Positions 18,031 to 27,888 of a DNA stretch of 64,000 nucleotides are shown one piece after another. The stretch is from Fimbriimonadaceae bacterium. Lineage in GTDB: Bacteria > Armatimonadota > UBA10988. The translations under genes were made by a program, and so were the position numbers. The stretch lies in assembly GCA_020850355.1 (NCBI GenBank), contig JADZEX010000034.1, positions 1-64,000 of the forward strand, given 5' to 3'. Position 1 is the first letter of the stretch. Each line of letters begins with the position of its first letter. The notes beneath the pieces were generated by a model. The model saw only the letters and a program-made list of their open reading frames with translations, was not told the origin of the DNA and ran no database searches.

Positions 18031-18108
18031 CAGGCGCTCCACCGGCCCTTTCGCCGTGCATGGACAGGATCCCTCGGCGGGTCGGCGATTCGGCGCTACA
18101 CTGGCGCC

Positions 18109-19512
18109 ATGCCGCCTGCCCCGCCCCTGATCGAGGTGACCCGCCTGGACCTCCGCCGCGGCGGGCGGACGGTGCTCCGCGAGCTCACCTGGCGCCTGGA
18201 GCGCGGCCGCCACTGGGCGATCCTCGGCGGCAACGGCGCCGGCAAGAGCAGTTTCCTGGCGGCGCTTCGCGGCGACCTGCGGCCAGCGCCTGGTGCGGGC
18301 AGCGTCACCTGGTGGCTGGCCGGGCAGCCCACCACGATGCCCGCGCTGGCCCGCCCGCGAGTGGCCCTGGTGGCTGCCGAGCGGCAGCAGCAACTGGGGC
18401 GCGAGGAGTGGGCCCAGAGCGGGCGCGAGCTGGTCGCCGCCGGGCTGTTCGGCGAGCGCTTCCTGTACCGCCCGCCGACCGCCGCGCAGTGGCAGCGGGT
18501 CGACCGGCTGCTCGCCGAGCTGGCCCTGACCGACCTCGCCGCCCGCGACCCGCGGACGCTCTCACAGGGCGAGACACGCCGGCTGCTGCTGGCGCAGGCG
18601 CTGGTCGCGGAGCCGGCGGTGCTGCTGCTCGATGAGCCGGTCGCCGGCCTGGCGGCCGCCGCGCGGCGGGAGCTGCTGGCGCTGTTGGACCGCGCCGCGG
18701 CGCGCGCCAGTCTGGTCTGTGCGGCTCACCGCGCCGAGGACCTGCCCGCCTGCCTCACCGACGTCGCGCGGATCGTCGACGGCCGGCTGGTCCCCGCGGC
18801 GCTGCCCCGCGCCGTGCCGACGCCGCCGCGCGCGCCCGACGCGGCCCCTGGCGAGCCGTTGCTGGAGTTGGCCGGGGTGACCGTCTGCCTGCACTGGCAG
18901 CCGGTACTGCACGACCTGCAGTGGACCGTCCGCCGCGGCGAGCAGTGGCGCGTCACCGGCGGCAACGGCGCCGGCAAGTCGACCCTGCTGCGGCTGTTGC
19001 ACGCCGAGCTGTGGCCGGCGTTGGGCGGCCAGATGCGCTGGTTCGGCCGGCCGCGCTGGCCCGTCTGGGAGCTGCGCCGCCGGATCGGCTACCTCTCGCC
19101 CGACCTGCAGACGCGTTACGACGGCGGGGAGTCCGTCGCGGCGGTGGTCGGCTCGGGCTTCACCGCCAGCGTCGGCCTGGTGCGCCAGTTGACCGCCGTC
19201 GAACAGCAGCAGGTCGACCAGGCGCTGGCCACCTGGGACCTCGCGGCGCTGCGGCAACGGCCGTTGTACCAGCTCTCCAACGGCCAGGCCCGCCGCGCCC
19301 TGCTGGCCCGCGCGCTGGTCGGCCGGCCCGAGCTGCTGCTGCTCGACGAAGCGCTCGACGGGTTGGATGCGGCCACCCTGGCGCTGGCGCACCGCGAGCT
19401 GCTGGCCGCCGCGGCGGCCGGGGCGACGCTGGTTCAGGTCAGCCACCACGACGGCGACCTGGTGCCGCTGGCCACCCAGGAGCTGACCCTGGCGGCGGGG
19501 CGGATTGTCTGA
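18109..19512 (+). CDS. Tandem ABC ATPase, ModF-like
   Basis: 467 aa containing two complete nucleotide-binding domains in one chain. Each has a Walker A GGNGAGKS, a signature (LSQGE in the first half, LSNGQ in the second), a Walker B (LLLLDEP, LLLLDEA) and a switch His (AAHRAED; VSHHDGD). No permease is encoded nearby and there are no membrane segments. Duplicated soluble ABC proteins of this type (ModF/YlmA-like) have unclear roles, possibly translation- or DNA-related rather than transport. TACACT lies six bases before the ATG, hinting at a leaderless transcript as for coaX. Confidence 0.85.
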   Translation: MPPAPPLIEVTRLDLRRGGRTVLRELTWRLERGRHWAILGGNGAGKSSFLAALRGDLRPAPGAGSVTWWLAGQPTTMPALARPRVALVAAERQQQLGREEWAQSGRELVAAGLFGERFLYRPPTAAQWQRVDRLLAELALTDLAARDPRTLSQGETRRLLLAQALVAEPAVLLLDEPVAGLAAAARRELLALLDRAAARASLVCAAHRAEDLPACLTDVARIVDGRLVPAALPRAVPTPPRAPDAAPGEPLLELAGVTVCLHWQPVLHDLQWTVRRGEQWRVTGGNGAGKSTLLRLLHAELWPALGGQMRWFGRPRWPVWELRRRIGYLSPDLQTRYDGGESVAAVVGSGFTASVGLVRQLTAVEQQQVDQALATWDLAALRQRPLYQLSNGQARRALLARALVGRPELLLLDEALDGLDAATLALAHRELLAAAAAGATLVQVSHHDGDLVPLATQELTLAAGRIV

Positions 19513-20289
19513 TCAGCCGCGCGCGGTGCCTTCCCACTCTGGGGCGCCGGCCACGCCCAACAGCGCGGCACAGGTCGGCGCCACGTCCAGGATCGAAGCC
19601 TCCGGCAGCTCGCCCGTCGGGCCGCCGGGGACGCTCAATACGAAAGGCAGCAGCAGGTCGTCGTCGCTGGCGGTGCCGTGCGTGCGGTCATGGCCGCCGT
19701 GGTCGGCGGTCACCAGCACCGCCAGCCCGTCGGCGGGTAGCGCCGCCAGGACGCGCCCCAGGGCCTCGTCGGCCCGCGTTACGGCGGCCAGGTAGGGTTC
19801 GGACATCCAGCCGTGATCATGCCCCGCGGCGTCGACATGGCCGAGGTACAGAAACGTGAAATCGGTCGGCTGCTCGCGGATCAGGGGCACCACGCGGTCG
19901 GCCAGCAGCAGGTCGCTGCTGGCGCCGTAGCAGTCCTTCTGCATGTAGGACAGATCGAGGCAGCCCGGCCGGCTGAGGTCGCGCAGCTCTTCCCAGTTGT
20001 ACCAGGCCGCCGTGCTGTGGCCAGCGCGCTTGAGGACCTCGGTGAGGCTCTGGATCGGTCGCACTTGCGGCACCCAGGTGTTGGTGACGACGCCGTGCCG
20101 TTCCGGCGGCACGCCCAGAAACATCGAAGTATGGCAGGGCAGGGTGACCGACGGCATCACACTGCGGGCGGTCAGGCAGGTCAGCCCGCGGGCGCGCAGG
20201 TCGTCGATCACCGGCGTCGGCGTCAGCGCCAGGGCATCGGGCCGCAGGCCGTCGATGCTGCACAACAGGACTCGCTTCACGTCGGGCAC
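19513..20289 (-). CDS. Alkaline phosphatase-superfamily phosphodiesterase
   Basis: 258 aa of the nucleotide pyrophosphatase/phosphodiesterase type. Visible metal and nucleophile motifs: CSIDGLRPDAL (first Asp), SVMPSVTLPCHTSMF (Thr nucleophile region), HVDAAGHDHGW (Asp/His ligands) and VTADHGGHDRTHG (Asp-His and a further His). It hydrolyses phosphodiester or phosphomonoester bonds in a substrate that cannot be named. There is no signal peptide. The stop directly abuts that of the convergent ABC gene, with no gap. The Lhr helicase gene ends 9 bp upstream, so the two may be cotranscribed. Confidence 0.85.
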   Translation of the reverse strand: MPDVKRVLLCSIDGLRPDALALTPTPVIDDLRARGLTCLTARSVMPSVTLPCHTSMFLGVPPERHGVVTNTWVPQVRPIQSLTEVLKRAGHSTAAWYNWEELRDLSRPGCLDLSYMQKDCYGASSDLLLADRVVPLIREQPTDFTFLYLGHVDAAGHDHGWMSEPYLAAVTRADEALGRVLAALPADGLAVLVTADHGGHDRTHGTASDDDLLLPFVLSVPGGPTGELPEASILDVAPTCAALLGVAGAPEWEGTARG

Positions 20290-20298
20290 TTCAACCTC

Positions 20299-23200
20299 CT
20301 AGCGGGGTTGTCGCCAGAGCTGGATCTGGCGGAAGCCGACCGCCAGTTGATGGAGCTGCCGCAACCGCGGCAGGTACGGACTCTGGTCGGCCGGCAGGCC
20401 GTTGATCAGCTCAATCGTCAACGTTCCGACGGGGTCGTAGTCGCGGCGCTGGCGCTCGGCCAGGAAGCCGAGGTAGTCGGGCAGTCGCTGGTGCTCGGGT
20501 TCGACGCGGATCTCGAGCTCCTTGCCGCCGCGGCGGGCCAGGATCACCAGGCGGTCGCCGTGGTAGACCAGCAGGTTGCTGGTGCGCCGCTCGGGCAGCG
20601 CGAGTCCGTCCAGCGGCAGGCCGCAGAGGCTGGCCGGGTCGGTGGCGTTGAGCCAGTAGACCGCGTCGTCGGGCAGCCCGCAGCGAAGCTGCGCCAGCAC
20701 CGCCGGGGTGGTGAACTGCAGGCCGGGCAGCCCGCTGATGAAGCCTCCGGCGACCAGCTCGCCCGACAGCTCCATCAGCCGCAGCGCGCGGAACAGGCGG
20801 CTCCAGACCAGCGGGCCGACCTCGCGTGCCAGCAGCTCGCGGCAGAGCACGCCGTAGCGTTCCAGCAGCAGCCGCACGCGCTCCTTCTGCTGCTCCAACT
20901 CGTCCAGCGGATCGGCCTCGGCCGGCGGGGGCGGCAGGTTCGACCAGGTCCCGGCGTAAGGCTGCGCCGCCTGCCAGCGCCGCAGACCGCGACTGCCGCG
21001 TGGCGGGGCCGCCGGCCGCCCGGACTCGGCCCGCTGGCGCAACATCGTGCGGACCGCGGCGTAGCTGTCACCCTGCACCAGGCCGTCCCAGACCCCAGCC
21101 CAGAGCCGCGTCGTCAGGTCGCTGATGGTGCCACCAAGCTGGTCGAGCAACTCGCTGAGCGAGTACCGCCCCGGCGGCAGCGGCGGGGCGCCCGGCTGTG
21201 GGTCGCGGCCAAGGTCCAGCAGCGGCCGCAGCGCGAACCCGAGCTGCCGCTCGCCGGTGCCGTACCAGAGCAGGTCGCTCGACTGCAGCAGCGCATCGAG
21301 CCAGGCCGTCTGGTAGTCGCGCAGCCGCGCCGGCAGGAGCTCGCTCTCCCACAAGGCCGCCGGCGCGCTGTAGCCCAGCAGCGCATCCAGCGCCGGCACC
21401 AGCCCGTCGCGCCCGGCGTCCCGGCCGGTGAGGCCCTGGCGGTGCGCCAGCAGCAGCCCCAGCCGCGGCGCCGGTTGCGGTTCAAACAGCGGCTGCGCCG
21501 CGCGGCGGTGCAGCCGCAGCAGCCGTTCGAGGTGCTCGCTGTCGCACACCTCGACCGCCGGGCCGCCGACCGTGAGGTTGTCCAGCACCACGCGCTGCGC
21601 CTCGGCCAGCGCCGCCAGCGCCGCATCGCGCCGCGCCGGGTCGAGGCCCCAGACGGCTCCCAGGTAGTCCACATCGAGCGGGCCGTAGAACGCCAGCCAG
21701 GCGGCCAGCAACTCCGGCAGCCCGTCCTCGTCGGCGTCGTGCCAGGACGGCAAGGCCCAGGCCGCCGGCAGCGCCGCCTCGGACACCGCGTCCAGCCCGC
21801 GGACCGCGACCGCCGCCGGCGGCACGCCCAGCGCCGCCACCAGCGCCGCCAACTGGTCCAACGCCACCACCGCTGGCGCGGCCGCGTTCGGAAGGGTCAG
21901 CCAGGCCAGCCGCGAGTCCGCTGCGGCCAGCTCCCAATCAGGATCGTCGGCCGCAATCGCCGTGCGCAGGGCGGCCCACTCGGCGGCCGGCACCAGCCAG
22001 CGCTCCTTGACCAGCTCCACCAACTCGGCGGCGCTGCGCGGCGGGTAGCCCGGCTGGCTGCGCTGGAGCTTGGCCGTGAAGGTCGCCACCAGCTCCCGCG
22101 GGAGCGCTGGCCGCAGGTGCGGACTGAAGACCGCTTCCCGGATCAGGTCGTCGGCCAGCCGCGACGGCCCCCCGGTGGGCGTATCGTCGAGGTACATCAG
22201 GTGGTTGGTCTGCCGCCAGATGGCGCTCCCGGCAAAGCCGCTGGGGCTGCTGGTGTGGCAGACGCTCCAGCGCACTTCCCCGGCCTGCACCTCCGCCAAC
22301 CGCGCCGCCAGCGCCGGCAGGTCGAACTCGTCCTGCAGACAGGTGCGCCACGTTTCGGTGAGGATCGGAAAGTCGTCGTAACGACTGACCAGTTCGAGCA
22401 GCTTCTTGGCCCGCAGGCGACTCAACCAGAGCGGCATCCGCTGTCCGCGCTGGGTGCGCGTCACCAGCAGCGCCCGGCCGGCGTTCTCGCGGAAGCGCGC
22501 GCCGAAGACTCCGCTGCTCTCCAGCCGGCGCCGCAGCAGCGGTTCGATATCGCCGGGCGCCACCAGCGACAGCAACTCCTCCGGTCGCACGTCGCAGGTT
22601 GGCGTCAGCAGCACCAGGTCGTTGTCGGCGAAGACCTCGGCGGGGAGCCCGTAACGCTCTTCCCAGGCGGCCGCCAGACAGAGCGCCAACGGTCGGTTGA
22701 CGGCCCCGCCCCAAAGGGTGTGCAGCAAGATCCGCGCCGTGTCGCTGGCTGCGTCGTGGGGGTCCAGCACTTCCAACACCAGGTGGTGCCGGTGCGGCAC
22801 CTCCACCCGCGTCGCGGCGCGCTGGCGCTGCAAGAAGTCCAGCAGCTCATCGGCAGCCGGCGCGCTGAGGAACCAGTCCCGCTGCAGCTCGGCGGCGAAG
22901 GTGGGGTCCTCCTGTCGCGCGGCGGCCTGCTCCAGAAACTCGGCCAGGCGCAACGAGAAGTGCGTGCTGCGGCTCTGGAACTCGCCCCGCCAGAACGGCG
23001 CCATCGCGGTCTTGCGGCTGGGGGTCACCAGCACCTCGTTGGCGCCGATGCTCTCGATCCGCCAGGCCTGGGTGCCAAACACGAAGGCCTCGCCGACGCG
23101 CCGTTCCCAGACGAACTCCTCGTCCAGCTCGCCGACCACCGCCCGCGAGCCTTCCAGCCGCATCACGTAGCTGCCCCGATCCGGGATCGTGCCGCCGGCC

Positions 23201-24681
23201 AGCCAGACTTCGCGGAGCGCACCGTCACGCGCCACCACGGTGTCGCTCAGGCGGTCGTGCAGCAGCCGCGGCTGCAACCCGCCGTAGCGGCTGTTGGCGT
23301 AGCGGCCGGTGAGCATCCCGAGCACCAGCTCAAACTGCCGCCGGGGCAGTTCGTGGTAGGAGTCGCAGCAACGGATCTGCTGGTACAGGGCGTCGACCGT
23401 CCAGGGCTCGATCCCCGCCATCGCCACCAGCACCTGCGCCAATACGTCGAGCGGGTTGGCGATCGGCTGGATGGCCTCGATGTCCTGCTCGGCCAGGCAA
23501 CGCGCCATCACCGCGGCGTGGACGAAGTCCTTGCCGAAGGTCGGGTAGAGCCGCCCGCGGCTGGTCTGGCCGACGCCGTGCCCGGCCCGCCCGAGCCGTT
23601 GCACCGCGCTGCTGACCTCGCGGGGCGTTTCGACCAGCAGCACCTCGTCGAGCGCCCCGATGTCGATCCCCAGTTCCAACGAACCGGTGGCGATGATCGC
23701 CGCCAGCTCACCGCGCTTCAGACGCTCTTCGACCACCGCCCGCGTCTCGCGGCTGAGGCTGCCGTGGTGGCTGTAGGCCAGCGGCGCCGGCTGCTCGGCG
23801 TTGACCAGCATGGTCAGCCGCTCGCACAGCCGGCGGGTGTTGCAGAACACCAGCGTGCTGCGGTTCTGCTGCGCAATCGTCCGCAGCTCGGCCGCCACTT
23901 CGGGCCACCAGCGCGCGTCGTCGGGAGTCTCCAGCGGGGTGCTGGGGTACTCCACCCGCACCTCGTACCGCTTGCTACCCTCGGCCCGCAGCAGGCTCAC
24001 CGGCCGCGGCTGCCACTCCTCGCCGACCGGTCGCCAGCCGCCGACGAAGCGGGCGATGCGCTCCAACGGGCGCACCGTGGCGCTCAGCGCGACGCGCTGG
24101 AACTCGCCAGCCAACGGCACCAGCCGCTCGACACCGAGCATCAGGTGGGTGCCCCGCTTGCTGCCGGCGACGGCGTGAATCTCGTCGAGGATCACCGTCT
24201 GCAGGTTGCCGAACAACGCCCGGCCGCCGTGGCTGGCCAGCAGCAGGTTGAGGCTCTCCGGCGTGGTGATCAGGATGTCGGGCGGCCGATGCAACAACCG
24301 CCGCCGTTCGGCCGCCGCGGTGTCGCCGCTGCGGACCGCCACGCTGACCGGGCAGCAGGCCTCACCAGCGGCGGCGAAACGCTGCTGCAGGGCCTCCAGC
24401 GGGCCGAGCAGATTGCGGCGCACGTCGGTGTTGAGCGCCTTCAGGGGCGACAGGTAGAGCACCCGGACCCCGCTGCCGGGCCAGGCGCCGGTGAGGAGCT
24501 GCTGCAGCGCCCACAGAAACGCGGTGAGGGTCTTACCGGTGCCGGTCGGCGCGGTCACCAGGACATGCTCGCCCGCGGCGATCCGCGGCCAGGCCAACCG
24601 TTGCGGCGCGGTCGGCACGCCGAGCGTGGCGAACCAGGCGGCGATCTGCGGATGGAACAGGGCCAACGGGTCGGGGGGCAT
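20299..24681 (-). CDS. lhr: Lhr-like ATP-dependent DNA helicase
   Basis: 1460 aa superfamily 2 helicase, full length for the long Lhr type (core plus C-terminal extension). The start at 24681 (MPPDPLALFHPQIAAWF) gives the usual N-terminus; upstream codons are not conserved-looking. Motifs: TAPTGTGKTLTAFL (I), YLSPLKALNTDV (Ia), VILDEIHAVAGSKRG (II, with the Lhr-type HAxxxxKRG), LSATV (III), VFCNTRR (IV), TGSLELGIDIG (V) and QRLGRAGH (VI). The ~700-residue C-terminal region carries the winged-helix and Lhr-CTD beta-barrel part. These enzymes unwind RNA:DNA and DNA duplexes during repair. Confidence 0.93.
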   Translation of the reverse strand: MPPDPLALFHPQIAAWFATLGVPTAPQRLAWPRIAAGEHVLVTAPTGTGKTLTAFLWALQQLLTGAWPGSGVRVLYLSPLKALNTDVRRNLLGPLEALQQRFAAAGEACCPVSVAVRSGDTAAAERRRLLHRPPDILITTPESLNLLLASHGGRALFGNLQTVILDEIHAVAGSKRGTHLMLGVERLVPLAGEFQRVALSATVRPLERIARFVGGWRPVGEEWQPRPVSLLRAEGSKRYEVRVEYPSTPLETPDDARWWPEVAAELRTIAQQNRSTLVFCNTRRLCERLTMLVNAEQPAPLAYSHHGSLSRETRAVVEERLKRGELAAIIATGSLELGIDIGALDEVLLVETPREVSSAVQRLGRAGHGVGQTSRGRLYPTFGKDFVHAAVMARCLAEQDIEAIQPIANPLDVLAQVLVAMAGIEPWTVDALYQQIRCCDSYHELPRRQFELVLGMLTGRYANSRYGGLQPRLLHDRLSDTVVARDGALREVWLAGGTIPDRGSYVMRLEGSRAVVGELDEEFVWERRVGEAFVFGTQAWRIESIGANEVLVTPSRKTAMAPFWRGEFQSRSTHFSLRLAEFLEQAAARQEDPTFAAELQRDWFLSAPAADELLDFLQRQRAATRVEVPHRHHLVLEVLDPHDAASDTARILLHTLWGGAVNRPLALCLAAAWEERYGLPAEVFADNDLVLLTPTCDVRPEELLSLVAPGDIEPLLRRRLESSGVFGARFRENAGRALLVTRTQRGQRMPLWLSRLRAKKLLELVSRYDDFPILTETWRTCLQDEFDLPALAARLAEVQAGEVRWSVCHTSSPSGFAGSAIWRQTNHLMYLDDTPTGGPSRLADDLIREAVFSPHLRPALPRELVATFTAKLQRSQPGYPPRSAAELVELVKERWLVPAAEWAALRTAIAADDPDWELAAADSRLAWLTLPNAAAPAVVALDQLAALVAALGVPPAAVAVRGLDAVSEAALPAAWALPSWHDADEDGLPELLAAWLAFYGPLDVDYLGAVWGLDPARRDAALAALAEAQRVVLDNLTVGGPAVEVCDSEHLERLLRLHRRAAQPLFEPQPAPRLGLLLAHRQGLTGRDAGRDGLVPALDALLGYSAPAALWESELLPARLRDYQTAWLDALLQSSDLLWYGTGERQLGFALRPLLDLGRDPQPGAPPLPPGRYSLSELLDQLGGTISDLTTRLWAGVWDGLVQGDSYAAVRTMLRQRAESGRPAAPPRGSRGLRRWQAAQPYAGTWSNLPPPPAEADPLDELEQQKERVRLLLERYGVLCRELLAREVGPLVWSRLFRALRLMELSGELVAGGFISGLPGLQFTTPAVLAQLRCGLPDDAVYWLNATDPASLCGLPLDGLALPERRTSNLLVYHGDRLVILARRGGKELEIRVEPEHQRLPDYLGFLAERQRRDYDPVGTLTIELINGLPADQSPYLPRLRQLHQLAVGFRQIQLWRQPR

Positions 24682-24721
24682 GGCGCGCCCTTCGGCTGCT
24701 GCCCGCCAGATCCTGCCGCTC

Positions 24722-27403
24722 CTAGGGCAGCGGGTTGAGCACCACCTCGAAGGCCTCACCGGTCGGCAGTTTGGTGCTCTCGAAGCCCATCGTCTCGGCC
24801 AGGCCGAGCATCGCGTCGTTGTCGGGCAGCACCTGACCGACCACCTTGTGGACGCCCCGCTCTTTGAGGTAGCGGATCATCTTCTCCATCAGCGCCCGGC
24901 CCAGCCCCTGGCCCTTCATGTCACTGCGCACGATGATCGCAAACTCGGCCCGCTCGTCGTCGGGGTCCATCACCGCGCGCACCACGCCGAGCGTCTCGGC
25001 GTCGTCGTGGAGGTTGTTCTCCTGCGCGATGAAGGCCATTTCGCGGTCGTAGTCGATCTGCGTCAGCCGGGCCATCTGGCTGTGCGGGATCTCGCGCACC
25101 AGGCCAAAGAAGCGGAAGCGGATGTCTTCCGGCGAGAGCTTCGAGATGAACACGTGGTGCTGCGGCTCGTCCTCCGGGCGGATCGGTCGCAGCACCAGGT
25201 TGCGGCCGGAGTCGAGCACGACCTCTTCTTCGAGCTCCTTGGGGTACGGCCGAATCGCCAGCCGGTCGGCGCCGGTGCCCTTGGCGTGGGCGACCTTGAT
25301 CCGCGCATCGAGCCCCAGCACCCCGCTGGCGTCGGCGAACAGCGGGTTGATGTCGAGCTCTTGAATCTCGGCGATGTCGCTGACCAACTGCGAGACCTGG
25401 CAGATCGTCAGGCAGATCGCGTCGAGGTCGGCCGGCGGCTCGTCGCGGTAACCCAGCAGCAGCTTCGAGACGCGGGTCCGCATGATCTGCTCACGGGCCA
25501 GGCTCATGTTCAGGGGCGGCAGGCCAATCGCGCTGTCGCCAACCACCTCGACCGCCTTGCCGCCCTGCCCGAACAGAATCGCCGGGCCGAACACCGGGTC
25601 GGTGGTGACCCCCACGATCAGCTCCTGCGCGCCGGCCATCCGCGCCATGTTTTGAACGGCGAAGCCCTCCAGCACGGCGTCCGGCCGCAGCCGGGCGATC
25701 CGTGTCAGCATGTGCGCCGCCGCATCGCGGACCTCGTCGGCGGTCTCCAGGTTGAGCACCACCCCGCCGACGTCGGACTTGTGGCTGAGTTGCGGCGAGA
25801 TGATCTTGATCACCACCGGGAAGCCGATCTGCTCGGCGACGACGGCCGCTTCGGCGGGCGTGGCAGCGGTGCGGGTCTGCACCACCGGCACCCCGTAGGC
25901 CGCCAGCACCGACTTCGCCTCCGGCTCGCTGAGCATGTCGCGCCCGGCGGCCAGGGCGTCCAGAATGATCTGCCGCGCCGTGGCGGTATCGGGGATGAAG
26001 TCGGCGGAGGCCGAGTCGGGGGTCTCGGTCAGCGCTTCCTGGTTGCGCTGGTACTGCACCATGTGCATGAAGCCGCGGACGGCCCGGTCGGGGGTGCTGT
26101 AGGTCGGAATCCCGGCCGCCGCGAAGGCCTGCCGGGCGTTCTCGACGGTCTCGCGGCCCAGCCAGCTCGTCAGCACGTTGCGGTTGGTCGACTTGCTGGT
26201 GGCGATCACCGCGGAGGCGGTCTCATTGACATCGGCAATCGCGGTGATCACGTGCATCACCAGCACCGCGTCAACGCCCGGGTCGCGCAGCAGTTGCTTC
26301 ATCGAGTCGGCGTACAGGTGGCCCGGGGCGTCACCGATGATGTCGACCGGGTTGCCGTGCGACCAGGTCACCGGCAGGATCTCGTTGAGCCGCTCCATGG
26401 TCTCGGGGGCCAGCTCAGCCAGCCGCCCGCCGGCCGAGATCAGGGCGTCCACGGCCATCACCCCGGGGCCGCCGCCGTTGGTCAGAATCGCCAGCCGGTC
26501 ACCGCGCAGCGGGCGCGAGCGGGCGAGGGTCTGCACCGCGTCGAACAGCTCGGTGATCGTGAACACCCGCAACATCCCGGCCCGCCGGAACGCGGTGTCG
26601 TAGACCGCGTCGGAACCGGCCAGGGCGCCGGTGTGCGAGGCCGCGGCCTTGGCCCCTTCGGCGACGCGGCCGGCTTTGACTACCAGCACCGGCTTGTTGC
26701 GCGCCGCGGCGCGGGCCGCGCTCATGAACTTGCGGGCGTCGCGGATGGACTCGATGTAGAGCAGAATCGCCGACACTTGCGGGTCGCTGCCGAGGTAGTC
26801 GAGAATGTCGCCGAAATCGACATCGACGATGTCACCGACCGACAGGAAGTGCGAGAAGCCGATGTTGTTGGACCGCGCGTAGTCCAGCACGCCGGTCGTC
26901 AGACCGCCCGACTGCGCCACGAAGGCGACTTTGCCGGGCAGCGCGTTGGCGTGGGCAAAGCTGGCGTTGAGGCCGATCCCCGGCACCACCAGGCCGATAC
27001 AGTTGGGCCCCAGCAGGCGCAGGTGGTGCTTCCGCGCCGCCTCGACCGCGAGGTCCTGCAGCGTCCGGCCGTCGGGCAGCGTGGTGAGGTTCAGGCCGGC
27101 CGTCAGCACCACCGCGGCGCGGGTGCCGCGCTGGCCGAGCTTGTCGAGGATCCCAGCCACCGTCTGCGGCGGCGTGCAGATCACCGCCAGGTCGGGAACC
27201 ACCGGCAGATCGTCAACATCCTGGTAGGCCAAGACCCCGTGGATCGACTCACCCTTCGGGTTGACGGGCATCACCGGTCCGCCGAACCCGCCCAGCAACA
27301 GGTTCCGCATGACCACCGAGCCGACGCTCTTCGGCCGGTTGGAGGCGCCGACCACCGCGACCGACTTGGGGTCGAACAAGGCCTCCAGATGCCGCACACT
27401 CAT
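24722..27403 (-). CDS. Acyl-CoA synthetase (ADP-forming)-GNAT fusion, Pat-like
   Basis: 893 aa. ATG 27403 follows GGGAGAG; an in-frame TTG six codons earlier is less likely. Order of domains: CoA-binding Rossmann (FDPKSVAVVGASNRP), succinyl-CoA-ligase-like (GPNCIGLV; FVAQSGGLTTGVLDYA; KAAASHTGALAGSDAVYD, holding the active His of ADP-forming synthetases), ATP-grasp (VVQTRTAATPAEAA ... VVIKIISPQLSHKSDVGGV), and a C-terminal GNAT acetyltransferase (~730-893, SDMKGQGLGRALMEKMI for acetyl-CoA). This layout is that of the protein lysine acetyltransferase Pat/YfiQ, which tunes acetyl-CoA synthetase. The intact SHTGAL motif leaves ligase activity possible. Confidence 0.88.
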   Translation of the reverse strand: MSVRHLEALFDPKSVAVVGASNRPKSVGSVVMRNLLLGGFGGPVMPVNPKGESIHGVLAYQDVDDLPVVPDLAVICTPPQTVAGILDKLGQRGTRAAVVLTAGLNLTTLPDGRTLQDLAVEAARKHHLRLLGPNCIGLVVPGIGLNASFAHANALPGKVAFVAQSGGLTTGVLDYARSNNIGFSHFLSVGDIVDVDFGDILDYLGSDPQVSAILLYIESIRDARKFMSAARAAARNKPVLVVKAGRVAEGAKAAASHTGALAGSDAVYDTAFRRAGMLRVFTITELFDAVQTLARSRPLRGDRLAILTNGGGPGVMAVDALISAGGRLAELAPETMERLNEILPVTWSHGNPVDIIGDAPGHLYADSMKQLLRDPGVDAVLVMHVITAIADVNETASAVIATSKSTNRNVLTSWLGRETVENARQAFAAAGIPTYSTPDRAVRGFMHMVQYQRNQEALTETPDSASADFIPDTATARQIILDALAAGRDMLSEPEAKSVLAAYGVPVVQTRTAATPAEAAVVAEQIGFPVVIKIISPQLSHKSDVGGVVLNLETADEVRDAAAHMLTRIARLRPDAVLEGFAVQNMARMAGAQELIVGVTTDPVFGPAILFGQGGKAVEVVGDSAIGLPPLNMSLAREQIMRTRVSKLLLGYRDEPPADLDAICLTICQVSQLVSDIAEIQELDINPLFADASGVLGLDARIKVAHAKGTGADRLAIRPYPKELEEEVVLDSGRNLVLRPIRPEDEPQHHVFISKLSPEDIRFRFFGLVREIPHSQMARLTQIDYDREMAFIAQENNLHDDAETLGVVRAVMDPDDERAEFAIIVRSDMKGQGLGRALMEKMIRYLKERGVHKVVGQVLPDNDAMLGLAETMGFESTKLPTGEAFEVVLNPLP

Positions 27404-27555
27404 GATGCACTCTCCCGACAAACGCCACGGGCTTGTTGCCTGACCTGCAACGACCTCGCCAGACTCTTCGACGCGTGAGGCGCCGGACGGCTCTTCATGA
27501 TACCGGCGGAAGCGTTAGCTGGCTACTCGCGACCGCCGGGCGTGGCGCCCGCCGT

Positions 27556-27822
27556 TCAGGCAGCGCGTTGCTGCGGCGGTGCTGGCGCCGCGGTGGCCTG
27601 CCGGGCGGCGGTGCGGTTGAGTTGCTGCGAGCGGGCCACCGTGCGACCGCGTTGCCACAGCTCCCAGGCGCGCCGCAGCTCGGGGCTGCGCCGGGCGAGG
27701 TGCCAGGCGGCGGCCAGCAGGAATCCCGCGACGACCGCCACCGATGGTCCGACGGAGTACATCAGCAGCCCAGCGGTCAGGCCCGCGACGGTCGCTGCCC
27801 GCGCGGCTCGAGGTCGCTGCAT
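27556..27822 (-). CDS. Small membrane protein
   Basis: 88 aa. GGGGAGA lies a few bases upstream of ATG 27822, a good ribosome binding site. Residues ~10-42 are hydrophobic (TVAGLTAGLLMYSVGPSVAVVAGFLLAAAWHLA) and probably form one long or two short membrane spans. A basic, Gln/Ala-rich cytoplasmic tail follows. No family recognised. Confidence 0.5.
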   Translation of the reverse strand: MQRPRAARAATVAGLTAGLLMYSVGPSVAVVAGFLLAAAWHLARRSPELRRAWELWQRGRTVARSQQLNRTAARQATAAPAPPQQRAA

Positions 27823-27888
27823 CGTTGTCTCCCCACTCGCTATCGGGTCCCACCGCGGGCGTCCTTAGCCTTCGCCCGGGCGAGCCGT

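Noticed and set aside
19813-24738. A 1641-codon open frame on the plus strand
   Set aside because: It is antisense to the Lhr helicase, which has all helicase motifs. The plus-strand product is Gln/Arg/His-rich with no domain. High GC content keeps such shadow frames open.
24491-27478. A 995-codon plus-strand open frame
   Set aside because: Antisense shadow of the acyl-CoA synthetase-GNAT gene.
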